A DNA stretch of 64,000 nt from Bradyrhizobium elkanii USDA 76 (lineage in GTDB: Bacteria > Pseudomonadota > Alphaproteobacteria > Rhizobiales > Xanthobacteraceae), in NCBI RefSeq assembly GCF_023278185.1, contig NZ_CP066356.1, positions 8,238,001 to 8,302,000 of the forward strand, given 5' to 3'. Below the pieces are notes generated by a model. It was not told the DNA's origin. It made no database searches and saw only the letters and a program-made list of their open reading frames with translations. The first letter of the stretch is position 1. Every line of letters begins with the position of its first letter. Below are positions 57,335 to 64,000 of this stretch, in pieces. Both the position numbers and the translations under genes were made by a program.

Positions 57335-58135
57335 ATGTTCAAGGATCTGTTCTCGCTGAAGGGCCGCGTCGCATTGGTGACCGGAGGATCGCGCGGCATC
57401 GGCAAGATGATCGCGGCCGGCTTCCTCGCGCAGGGTGCCGCCAGGGTCTATATCACCGCGCGCAAGGCAGGTCCCTGCGAGGCGACCGCGCAGGAGCTGT
57501 CCGCCGCCTATGACGGCGAATGCATCGCGCTGCCGATCGACATCTCGACCGTCGAGGGCTGCGAGAAGCTCGCGGGCGAAATCATCAAGCGCGAGCCGAA
57601 GCTCGACATTCTCGTCAACAATGCCGGCGCGGCCTGGGGCGCGGATTTCGACGAATTTCCGGAGAGCGGCTGGGACAAGGTGATGGACCTCAACGTCAAG
57701 TCGATCTTCTTCCTGACCAAGGCGCTGGCCAAGCCGCTGCGCGCGGCGGCGACGCACGACAAGCCGGGCAAGGTGATCAACATCGCCTCGATCGACGGCA
57801 TTTTCGTCAACCCGATGGAGACCTATTCCTATGCCGCCAGCAAGGCCGCGGTGATCCATCTGACGCGCCGCATGGCGACCCGCCTGATCAAGGACAACAT
57901 CAACGTCACCGCGATCGCGCCCGGCGCCTTCAAGTCGGACATGAACCGCGCCGCGCGCGACCACGCCGACGAAGTCGCCAAGCGCGTGCCGGCGAAGCGC
58001 GTCGGCAGCGACGAGGACATGGCGGGCACCGCGATCTACCTCGCCTCGCGCGCCGGCGACTATGTGGTGGGCACTACCATCGCGGTCGATGGCGGCGTGG
58101 TCTACGCGACCGCGGGGCTGGAGATCGCGGGGTAA
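57335..58135 (+). CDS. SDR family NAD(P)-dependent oxidoreductase
   Basis: This encodes 266 residues from the ATG at 57335, preceded by GGAGG with 5-nt spacing; an ATG at 57323 is also in frame. The fold is classical short-chain dehydrogenase: VTGGSRGIG for dinucleotide binding, NNAGAAWG, catalytic Ser near INIASIDG, and YSYAASKAA with Tyr and Lys. The Arg in TGGSRG suggests NADP(H). The substrate is unknown. It is convergent with the benzoate operon; no link is implied. Confidence 0.9.
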   Translation: MFKDLFSLKGRVALVTGGSRGIGKMIAAGFLAQGAARVYITARKAGPCEATAQELSAAYDGECIALPIDISTVEGCEKLAGEIIKREPKLDILVNNAGAAWGADFDEFPESGWDKVMDLNVKSIFFLTKALAKPLRAAATHDKPGKVINIASIDGIFVNPMETYSYAASKAAVIHLTRRMATRLIKDNINVTAIAPGAFKSDMNRAARDHADEVAKRVPAKRVGSDEDMAGTAIYLASRAGDYVVGTTIAVDGGVVYATAGLEIAG

Positions 58136-58150
58136 GCGCGACGGAAGCGC

Positions 58151-58295
58151 CCCCCTCGCCCCGCTCTTGCGGGGAGAGGGCTGGGGTGAGGGGCTGTCTC
58201 CACACAACTCGGCGGCAATTGAACTCGCTGAAGCTCCCCCTCGCCCGGAACACATCTAGCGATGCGTTCCGACCTCTCCCGCACGCGGGGCGAGG
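58151..58295. repeat. Dispersed repeat (CCCCTCGCCCCGCTCTTGCG type)
   Basis: CCCCTCGCCCCGCTCTTGCG faces CTCTCCCGCACGCGGGGCGA over about 145 bp, with the phrase GGCTGGGGTGAGGGGCTG inside. It is related to the elements at 27554 and 33501. It fills the gap after the SDR gene. Confidence 0.7.
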
Positions 58296-58358
58296 TAAAG
58301 CGGGGTCCGTTGCGCGGTTCGAAGTCGCGTCATCCCGCGCTAGCGAACTCTCAAAAAG

Positions 58359-58397
58359 AAAAGGGGCAAGCCAGGACCTTCTCGGCTTACCCCTTTT
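58359..58397 (-). terminator. Rho-independent terminator of the boxC-boxB operon
   Basis: AAAAGGGGCAAGCC and GGCTTACCCCTTTT form a 14-bp stem with one mismatch and an 11-nt loop. On the minus strand it is followed by TTTTCTTTTTG, and it starts 37 bases after the boxB stop. Confidence 0.9.
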
Positions 58398-58434
58398 CGG
58401 CCCCTCCGGGAGGAGAGGAACTGCTAGCTGACGA

Positions 58435-59886
58435 TCAGCTCTCGATCCTCACATATTCGAAGTCGCCGGGCTTGTTGTCGATGCCGACCTTGGGCGGCGA
58501 GATCCAGGAGGCGAACTGGCCGGGTTCGGTCACCGGCTTCATCAGCGAGGCGATGAAGTCGCCGTCCGCGGTCGACGGCAGCCAGTCGTTCTTGCGCTTG
58601 GCCCAGGTGGCGTCGTCGATCAAGAGGCCATCGGGCGTCGCATGGACGTCCTTGAACTCGCCGATCTGGCGGTGGAAGGCGGTGTTCGGCACCGCCAGCT
58701 TGTAGTCGATGCCCGCGGTCGAGATCACCTTGTTCCAGCGCAGCATGCCCTTGACGCAATCCTGCGTGTAGTCGTCGCGCAGCCGCATGTTGAGCGCGGT
58801 CAGCGCCGGCTCGTCGACCATCTTGATCTGGCCGTCCACCATCTTCATGACCGGATAGGTCGAGCTCTTGAGCTGGTGGTCGTCGTCGATCGTGGTCTCC
58901 TTGTAGCGGCCCTTGATGCCGGCGTTGAAGGCATTGGCCGCGTTGGTCGACACTTCCGAGCCGAACAGGTCGAGCGACAGCGAATAGTGCAGGTTCAGCT
59001 TCTTCTGGATGGTCGGCAGGTCGATCACGCCAAGCGCGCGGACCTTGGCAATGTCGTTCGGATCGGTGATGCCGGCTTCCTTCATCGCATCGCAGGTGCG
59101 CTGCACGACGCGGGTGATGCCGGTCTCGCCGACGAACATGTGGTGGGCTTCCTCGGTCAGCATGAAGCGGCAGGTGCGCGACAGCGGATCGAAGCCCGAC
59201 TGCGCCAGCGAATGCAGCTGCATCTTGCCGTCACGGTCGGTGAAGTAGGTGAACATGAAGAACGACAGCCAGTCCGGCGTCGCCTCGTTGAAGGCCCCCA
59301 ACATGCGCGGGCTGTCCGCGTCGCCCGAGCGGCGGCGCAACAAATCATCCGCCTCCTCGCGGCCGTCGCGGCCGAAATACTTCTGCAGCAGATAAACCAT
59401 CGCCCAGAGATGGCGGCCTTCCTCGACATTGACCTGGAACAGATTGCGCATGTCGTAGAGCGACGGCGCGGTCTTGCCGAGGTGGCGCTGCTGCTCGACC
59501 GAGGCCGGCTCCGTGTCGCCCTGGATCACGATCAGGCGGCGCAGCATCGCGCGGTGCTCGCCGGGGACTTCCTGCCAGGCCGGCTTGCCGTAGTCTTCGC
59601 CGAACGGGATGACGCGGTTCTCTTCCTGCGGCGCAAGGAGAATGCCCCAGCGATATTCGGGCATCCGCACGTAATCGAACTTGGCCCAGCCGCGCGGATC
59701 GACCGAATAGGCGGTGCGCAGATAGACCAGCGACTCCTGGAAGCCCTCGGGGCCCATGTCGCTCCACCAGTCCATGTAGCCGGGGTGCCAGCCCTCCAGC
59801 GCCTTGAGCACCTGGCGGTCCTCGGCGAGATTCACGTTGTTCGGAATCTTGGTCGAGTAATCGACGTTCATGATGTTCATGTTCAT
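58435..59886 (-). CDS. boxB: Benzoyl-CoA 2,3-epoxidase subunit BoxB
   Basis: This encodes 483 residues from the ATG at 59886, which has an excellent ribosome site (AAAAGGAGG). The diiron site residues lie in VEEGRHLWAM and LTEEAHHMFVGETG. The protein is slightly longer than the usual 470-475. BoxB is the oxygenase part of the enzyme that forms the 2,3-epoxide of benzoyl-CoA aerobically; its reductase BoxA is not in the window. It follows boxC on the minus strand with a repeat in the 122-bp gap. Confidence 0.95.
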   Translation of the reverse strand: MNMNIMNVDYSTKIPNNVNLAEDRQVLKALEGWHPGYMDWWSDMGPEGFQESLVYLRTAYSVDPRGWAKFDYVRMPEYRWGILLAPQEENRVIPFGEDYGKPAWQEVPGEHRAMLRRLIVIQGDTEPASVEQQRHLGKTAPSLYDMRNLFQVNVEEGRHLWAMVYLLQKYFGRDGREEADDLLRRRSGDADSPRMLGAFNEATPDWLSFFMFTYFTDRDGKMQLHSLAQSGFDPLSRTCRFMLTEEAHHMFVGETGITRVVQRTCDAMKEAGITDPNDIAKVRALGVIDLPTIQKKLNLHYSLSLDLFGSEVSTNAANAFNAGIKGRYKETTIDDDHQLKSSTYPVMKMVDGQIKMVDEPALTALNMRLRDDYTQDCVKGMLRWNKVISTAGIDYKLAVPNTAFHRQIGEFKDVHATPDGLLIDDATWAKRKNDWLPSTADGDFIASLMKPVTEPGQFASWISPPKVGIDNKPGDFEYVRIES

Positions 59887-59925
59887 GGCAGCCTCCTTTT
59901 CATCCTGGCTCGCATCTTGCTCCGC

Positions 59926-59996
59926 CGTCATCCTGAGGAGCGCGCTCGCGCTCGCACCTCCAGCGACAATGGCGAAGCCATTGCGCGGGGATGACG
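59926..59996. repeat. Dispersed intergenic repeat (CGTCATCCTGAGGAGCGCG type), third copy
   Basis: A short version of the element at 10753: it starts CGTCATCCTGAGGAGCGCG and ends GCGCGGGGATGACG, with ATGGCGAAGCCAT inside. It sits inside the benzoate operon between boxC and boxB. Confidence 0.8.
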
Positions 59997-60008
59997 GCGG
60001 TGTTTGCT

Positions 60009-61697
60009 CTAAACCCTCGTCATGTCGAATTGCGCCTTCTGGCCGGTGCCGTAGCGGCGCAGTGCGCCGTCCTCACCGACCGCGTTCGGCCGCTGGAAGA
60101 TCCAGTTCTGCCACGCGGTGAGGCGGGAGAAGATCTTCGATTCCATGGTCTCGGGACCGACGAAGCGCAGATTGGCTTCCATGCCGGTGAGGCCGTCGGG
60201 CGAGAACGAGGTGCGCTCCTCGAAGAACACACGGACCTCGTCGTCCCAGTCGATGTCGTCGAGCGCGAAGGTGACGAGGCCGAGCTCCTCGGCCTCCTCT
60301 GCGTCGAGCGCCTTGCCGATCGCGCCTTGCGCGCGCTCGATATCCGACGGGTCGGCCTGGAAGCGCGATTGCAGCCGGGTCAGGCCGTGGCTCATCGGAT
60401 AGGGCCCGAAATTCATCGCCGTCAGCTCGATCGCCGGTGGCGGACGGTTGTCGCCCTGCTTCTGGCCGATCAGCATGTAGGAGCGGTCGGCGGCGAACAC
60501 GAGCTCGGCCAGCGTGCCGACGAAGCAGGAGCCGGGCTCGACCAGCGTCACCAGCGTGCGCGAGGTGACGTCGATGCGCTTGAGCACGCGCTTCCAGTAA
60601 TGCCTGATCTCGTTGACCAGCCAGTGCGCCTTGTTGGCCTCCAGGAACGCGTCATAGGACACGACATTGGCGCGGTCGCCATGGCTCTTGAACACCAGCA
60701 TCGCGATCTCGAGCTCGTTGATGCGCAGATGCAGGATCGCATCATCAAGTTCACGCGCGACCTGCAGCGGCCAGAACGCAGCGCCCTGCGCGATCATGCC
60801 GTCGATGCCGGCGGGCGCTGCGGTCTCCGGCGCCTTGATCGAGATGGTGGCGATGCGCGCTGCGCGATCGATGTCGACGCTGACGAAGCCGTAGCGGATC
60901 GCGCTGTCGTCGATGGTCCGCGTCAGCGGCGCCAGCGCAATGCCTTTGCCGGTGCCGTTGCGCTTCGACCTCGCGGCGAATTCCTTGACGCGCTCGGCCA
61001 GCTTGCCCTCAAGCTTGGAGTTCGGCGCAATCTCGTCGACCAGGCGCCAGGAGACGGCGCGCTTGCCCTTGATGCCTTCCTCGATGGTACAGAAGAAATC
61101 GGCGTGGTCGCGGCGCACCTTGCGCTTGTCGACGACGCGCGTGAGCCCGCCGGTGCCCGGCAGCACCGCGAGCAGCGGCACTTCCGGCAGTGCGACGGCG
61201 GCAGCGCCGTCGTCGGCCATCATGATGTGGTCGGTGGCGAGCGCGAGCTCATAGCCGCCGCCGGCCGCGGTGCCGTTGACGACAGTGATGAAGCTCTGAC
61301 CGGAATTCTCGCTGGAGTCTTCGAGGCCGTTGCGGGTCTCGTTGGTGAATTTGCAGAAGTTGACCTTGTGGGCGTGGGTCGAGCCCGCCAGCATGCGGAT
61401 GTTGGCGCCGGCGCAGAACACGCGGTTCTTGCCCGAGCGCATCACCACGACCTTCACCTCGGGATGCTCGAAGCGCAGCCGCTGCACGGCGTCCGCAAGC
61501 TCGATGTCGACGCCGAGATCGTAGGAATTCAGCTTGAGCTGGTAGCCCTCGAACAGGCCGGCGTTCTCGTCGACGTCCATGGTCAGCGTCGCGACGTCGC
61601 CGGCGACGTCGAGCTTCCAGTGCCGGTAGCGCGACGGGTCGGTCTGGAAGTCGATGTACTTCGCCCCGCCTGCAAGGACGCGATCGTCACCAGCCAT
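60009..61697 (-). CDS. boxC: Benzoyl-CoA dihydrodiol lyase BoxC
   Basis: This encodes 562 residues, typical BoxC length. It is made of two crotonase-like halves; KNRVFCAGANIRMLAG and VNGTAAGGGYELALATDHI form the oxyanion hole region in the first half. It cleaves the ring-epoxidised benzoyl-CoA with water to 3,4-dehydroadipyl-CoA semialdehyde and formate. The gene starts 176 bp after the alpha/beta hydrolase stop; that gap contains a TGCA-type inverted repeat. Confidence 0.95.
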   Translation of the reverse strand: MAGDDRVLAGGAKYIDFQTDPSRYRHWKLDVAGDVATLTMDVDENAGLFEGYQLKLNSYDLGVDIELADAVQRLRFEHPEVKVVVMRSGKNRVFCAGANIRMLAGSTHAHKVNFCKFTNETRNGLEDSSENSGQSFITVVNGTAAGGGYELALATDHIMMADDGAAAVALPEVPLLAVLPGTGGLTRVVDKRKVRRDHADFFCTIEEGIKGKRAVSWRLVDEIAPNSKLEGKLAERVKEFAARSKRNGTGKGIALAPLTRTIDDSAIRYGFVSVDIDRAARIATISIKAPETAAPAGIDGMIAQGAAFWPLQVARELDDAILHLRINELEIAMLVFKSHGDRANVVSYDAFLEANKAHWLVNEIRHYWKRVLKRIDVTSRTLVTLVEPGSCFVGTLAELVFAADRSYMLIGQKQGDNRPPPAIELTAMNFGPYPMSHGLTRLQSRFQADPSDIERAQGAIGKALDAEEAEELGLVTFALDDIDWDDEVRVFFEERTSFSPDGLTGMEANLRFVGPETMESKIFSRLTAWQNWIFQRPNAVGEDGALRRYGTGQKAQFDMTRV

Positions 61698-61758
61698 GGG
61701 CCACCCTTATCTGTTGTCTTGCCGTTGTTCGTTTGAAGGTTCGTCGTCGAGGTCTTCA

Positions 61759-61814
61759 TGCACAATAATGCATGTTTTGGATCCGGTCTAGTTTAAAACG
61801 CAAAAACATGCATT
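61759..61814. promoter_or_regulatory. TGCA-type operator before boxC (BoxR/BzdR-like site)
   Basis: AATGCATGTTTT (61767-61778) and AAAACATGCATT (61803-61814) are perfect 12-bp inverted copies separated by 24 bp. A further TGCA at 61759 makes TGCA-N6-TGCA with the first arm. TGCA-N6-TGCA is, from memory, the BzdR operator consensus, and the BoxR regulator is of the same family. The centre is AT-rich and could hold the -10 region. It lies 62-117 bp upstream of boxC. Confidence 0.65.
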
Positions 61815-61873
61815 TTTTTTCATGTTCGCAAAATTCACTCGCTCGGCCAATGACCTGGCATCGGCACCAAAGG

Positions 61874-62683
61874 TCAGGCGGCCAGTGCCGGGTCGTCGCG
61901 CAGCGCCGCGCCGGCGAATTCGGTGACCGCCTCGAGCGTCACTGCGGGCGCCTCGCGATGCGGCGAGTGGCCGGCGCCAGCGATGGCCACGACGTCGACC
62001 GGGCAGTAGCACTCCTCCTGGGCGATCTCGACCTGGCGCATCGTGCCGTACTGGTCGGCCGCGCCCTGCACGATCAGCACCGGCACGCGGATATAGGCGA
62101 GATAGTCGGAGATATCCCAGTCGCGGAATGCCGGATCGAGCCAGGCACCGTTCCAGCCATAAAAGGCGTTGTCGACGTCCTTGTGCCAGCGCGCCAGCTT
62201 CTCCTTCAGATTGGTGGTCTCATACGCCGTCTTGATCTCGGCGATCGACGTCACCGAAATGTCCTCGACGATGAAGTGCGGCGCGAGCAGCGCAAGGCCG
62301 TGCAGGCGATGATCCTGATGCGCGCCGGCATAGATCGCCGCAATCGACGCGCCGTCGGAATGGCCGAGCAGCAAGCCGCGGCGGAAGCCGATCCGATCGA
62401 GCAGCTTCGGCAGCACGTCGAGCGCCTCGCGATGCATGTAGTCGACCGGACGCGGCAGCTTCGCCGGCGTTGATGCGCCATATCCTGCGCGCGAATAGGC
62501 GAACACGCCGGCGCCGGTCGCCGCCTGCAGCTTCTCGGGGAAGTCGCCCCACAGCCCGACCGAGCCGAGGCCTTCGTGCAGCATCACGATGGTCGGCGCC
62601 GCGTCCGGCGAGGGACCGATCATGCGGTATTCGAGCTCGGCGCCGTCGATGCTGAGGAAGCGTGAGGGTGTTAGGTTTTGCAT
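61874..62683 (-). CDS. Alpha/beta hydrolase of the benzoate (box) cluster
   Basis: This encodes 269 residues from the ATG at 62683. The fold is alpha/beta hydrolase: oxyanion region MLHEGLGSVGLW, nucleophile Ser in GHSDGAS, acid Asp in VQGAADQYG, and His in AGAGHSPHREAP. It lies between bclA and boxC on the same strand. Such a hydrolase often accompanies box genes, perhaps hydrolysing off-pathway CoA esters; the substrate is not known. It is separated from bclA by a 122-bp repeat. Confidence 0.87.
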   Translation of the reverse strand: MQNLTPSRFLSIDGAELEYRMIGPSPDAAPTIVMLHEGLGSVGLWGDFPEKLQAATGAGVFAYSRAGYGASTPAKLPRPVDYMHREALDVLPKLLDRIGFRRGLLLGHSDGASIAAIYAGAHQDHRLHGLALLAPHFIVEDISVTSIAEIKTAYETTNLKEKLARWHKDVDNAFYGWNGAWLDPAFRDWDISDYLAYIRVPVLIVQGAADQYGTMRQVEIAQEECYCPVDVVAIAGAGHSPHREAPAVTLEAVTEFAGAALRDDPALAA

Positions 62684-62700
62684 GCTGGAACCTTCCTCAT

Positions 62701-62822
62701 CGTCGTCCCGGCGAAGGCCGGGATCCATAACCACAGGCGTTAGTTGTTGCGCAAAGCCGTTGAACAGCGTCTCTCGAAACGAAGGCCGCGGCGTATGGGT
62801 CCCGGCCTTCGCCGGGACGACG
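62701..62822. repeat. Dispersed palindromic repeat (CGTCGTCCCGG...CCGGGACGACG)
   Basis: The element fills the 146-bp gap between bclA and the alpha/beta hydrolase. Arms CGTCGTCCCGGCGAAGGCCG and GGCCTTCGCCGGGACGACG are inverted. The right arm again holds GCGGCGTATGGGTCCCGGCC, as in the copies at 21248 and 43749. Confidence 0.85.
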
Positions 62823-62829
62823 CGAGGAG

Positions 62830-63999
62830 CTAGTGCTCGTGTTCCCGCAACTTGAATCGCTGGATCTTCCCGGTCGCCGTCTTCGGCAGATTGTCGACCA
62901 CATCGATCCAGCGCGGATATTTCCACGGGCCGATCTTCTGCTTGACGTGTTCCTTCAGCGCCTCGTGCAGGCCGGCGGCCGAGCTTTCGGGCCGCAGCAC
63001 CACATAGGCCTTCGGCTTCAGCAGGCCTTCCGGATCGGCTTCCGGCACCACGGCGGCTTCCAGCACCGCAGGATGGGTGATCAGCGCGCTCTCGACCTCG
63101 AACGGCGAGACCCAGATGCCCGAGACCTTGAACATGTCGTCGGCGCGGCCGCAGAAGGTGTAACGGCCGTCGGCATCGCGTGTGTACTTGTCGCCGGTGC
63201 GGGTCCACGCGCCCTCGAAGGTGGCGCGGCTCTTGGCGCGCTGATTCCAGTAGCTCTCGCCGGCCGAGGGCGCATCGACCAGCAGCTCGCCGACCTCGCC
63301 GTCCGCGACGTCGGCACCAAGCTCGTTGACCAGCCGCACCTTGTAGCCGGGCACCGGACGGCCGGACGAGCCGTATTTGATGTCGCCGGGCGCGTTCGAC
63401 AGAAAGATGTGCAACAGCTCGGTCGAGCCGACGCCGTCGAGGATGTCGACGCCGAACCGCGCGCGCCAGGCATTGCCGACCGATTCCGGCAGTGCCTCGC
63501 CGGCCGAGGTGCAGACGCGCAGGCGATTGCCCGCGGCTTGCGCCTTCATCGCCTCGTCGTTGAGCATCGCCGCAAACAGCGTCGGCACGCCGAAGAAGAT
63601 GCTGGGATGATATTTGTTCATCAGCGCGAACATCACCGCCGGCGTCGGCCGCTCGAAATTTAGCACCGTCGAGGCGCCGACCGACATCGGGAAGGTCAGC
63701 GCATTGCCGAGCCCGTAGGCGAAGAACAGCTTTGCCGCCGAGAGGCCGACATCATCCTCGCGGATCCCGAGCACCTGCTTGGCGTAGGTTTCCGCGGTGG
63801 CCGCGAGATTGGAATGCAGATGGCGCACGCCCTTCGGCATGCCGGTCGAGCCCGACGAATAGAGCCAGAATGCCGGCTCATCGGCATGGGTCGGCGCGGT
63901 GGCGAACACGTCGCTCTCGCGCGCGATCTCGTCGGACAACTTGTTGTGGCCGTGCGCATCCTTGCCGGAGACCACGACATGCTCGAGGTCGGGCATCCG
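62830..63999 (-). CDS. bclA: Benzoate-CoA ligase, C-terminal part (cut by window end)
   Basis: About 390 residues of an expected roughly 520 are present; the N-terminus lies beyond 64000. Adenylate-forming enzyme motifs are all visible: FWLYSSGSTGMPKG (AMP loop), DGVGSTELLHIFLS, TRTGDKY, GRADDMFKVSGIWVSPFEVE and KTATGKIQRFKL with the catalytic Lys. The family pattern is that of benzoate- or 4-hydroxybenzoate-CoA ligases. It activates benzoate to benzoyl-CoA, the substrate of BoxAB. It is the first visible gene of the minus-strand benzoate operon. Confidence 0.93.
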   Translation of the reverse strand, partial: RMPDLEHVVVSGKDAHGHNKLSDEIARESDVFATAPTHADEPAFWLYSSGSTGMPKGVRHLHSNLAATAETYAKQVLGIREDDVGLSAAKLFFAYGLGNALTFPMSVGASTVLNFERPTPAVMFALMNKYHPSIFFGVPTLFAAMLNDEAMKAQAAGNRLRVCTSAGEALPESVGNAWRARFGVDILDGVGSTELLHIFLSNAPGDIKYGSSGRPVPGYKVRLVNELGADVADGEVGELLVDAPSAGESYWNQRAKSRATFEGAWTRTGDKYTRDADGRYTFCGRADDMFKVSGIWVSPFEVESALITHPAVLEAAVVPEADPEGLLKPKAYVVLRPESSAAGLHEALKEHVKQKIGPWKYPRWIDVVDNLPKTATGKIQRFKLREHEH

Positions 64000-64000
64000 C

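Overview
The window reads as a contiguous stretch of chromosome from a high-GC alphaproteobacterium, most likely Bradyrhizobium or a close relative in the Nitrobacteraceae. The pointers are a CycM-type membrane cytochrome c, a GcrA cell-cycle regulator with GANTC sites upstream, a haloalkane dehalogenase that resembles Bradyrhizobium DbjA, an aerobic benzoyl-CoA (Box) pathway, and several families of dispersed palindromic intergenic repeats. I see no rRNA, tRNA, insertion sequence, prophage or CRISPR array.

Layout. 1-8332: Flp/Tad pilus assembly genes (end of cpaB, cpaC, cpaD, cpaE, cpaF, tadB, tadC on the plus strand) facing a separate tadD lipoprotein gene on the minus strand. 8524-10738: an M17 aminopeptidase overlapping an NlpC/P60 cell-wall hydrolase. 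10918-18634: a minus-strand yejA-yejA-yejB-yejE-yejF peptide ABC transporter with two tandem binding-protein genes. 18850-21221: cycM, kdsB, pheA. 21370-27549: a luciferase-like monooxygenase, then a metF-metH methionine operon preceded by an AT-rich leader. 27856-35193: two glutathione-transferase-fold genes, a GNAT acetyltransferase, a small secreted protein, a penicillin-acylase-family hydrolase and glpK. 35462-38517: opgC with two secreted SGNH hydrolases. 38791-42661: apaG, hslO, argF, argD. 43149-50935: gcrA, then the complete phosphate-sensing unit in the order phoR, pstS, pstC, pstA, pstB, phoU, phoB on the minus strand, with a perfect Pho box before pstS. 51005-57165: a flippase-like membrane protein, a tetR-dehalogenase-Rdx operon under a 22-bp palindrome, a BON-OmpA envelope protein with a small membrane partner, and a polysaccharide deacetylase. 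57335-64000: an SDR dehydrogenase and the benzoate operon bclA (cut by the window end), alpha/beta hydrolase, boxC, boxB.

Most genes are housekeeping or familiar accessory functions. I did not find a clearly undescribed system. The most interesting signals are regulatory: the perfect palindrome abutting tetR, the TGCA-based inverted repeat between the benzoate hydrolase gene and boxC, the promoter with a 5'-terminal hairpin before argD, the GANTC cluster before gcrA and the phased repeats before metF. On the protein side they are a DbjA-like dehalogenase that appears to lack the DbjA-specific loop, an SGNH protein with an eroded active site next to an intact one, and a BON-OmpA/small-membrane-protein pair. 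Motifs and coordinates come from the sequence itself. Family names come from recalled family knowledge and no database search was run.
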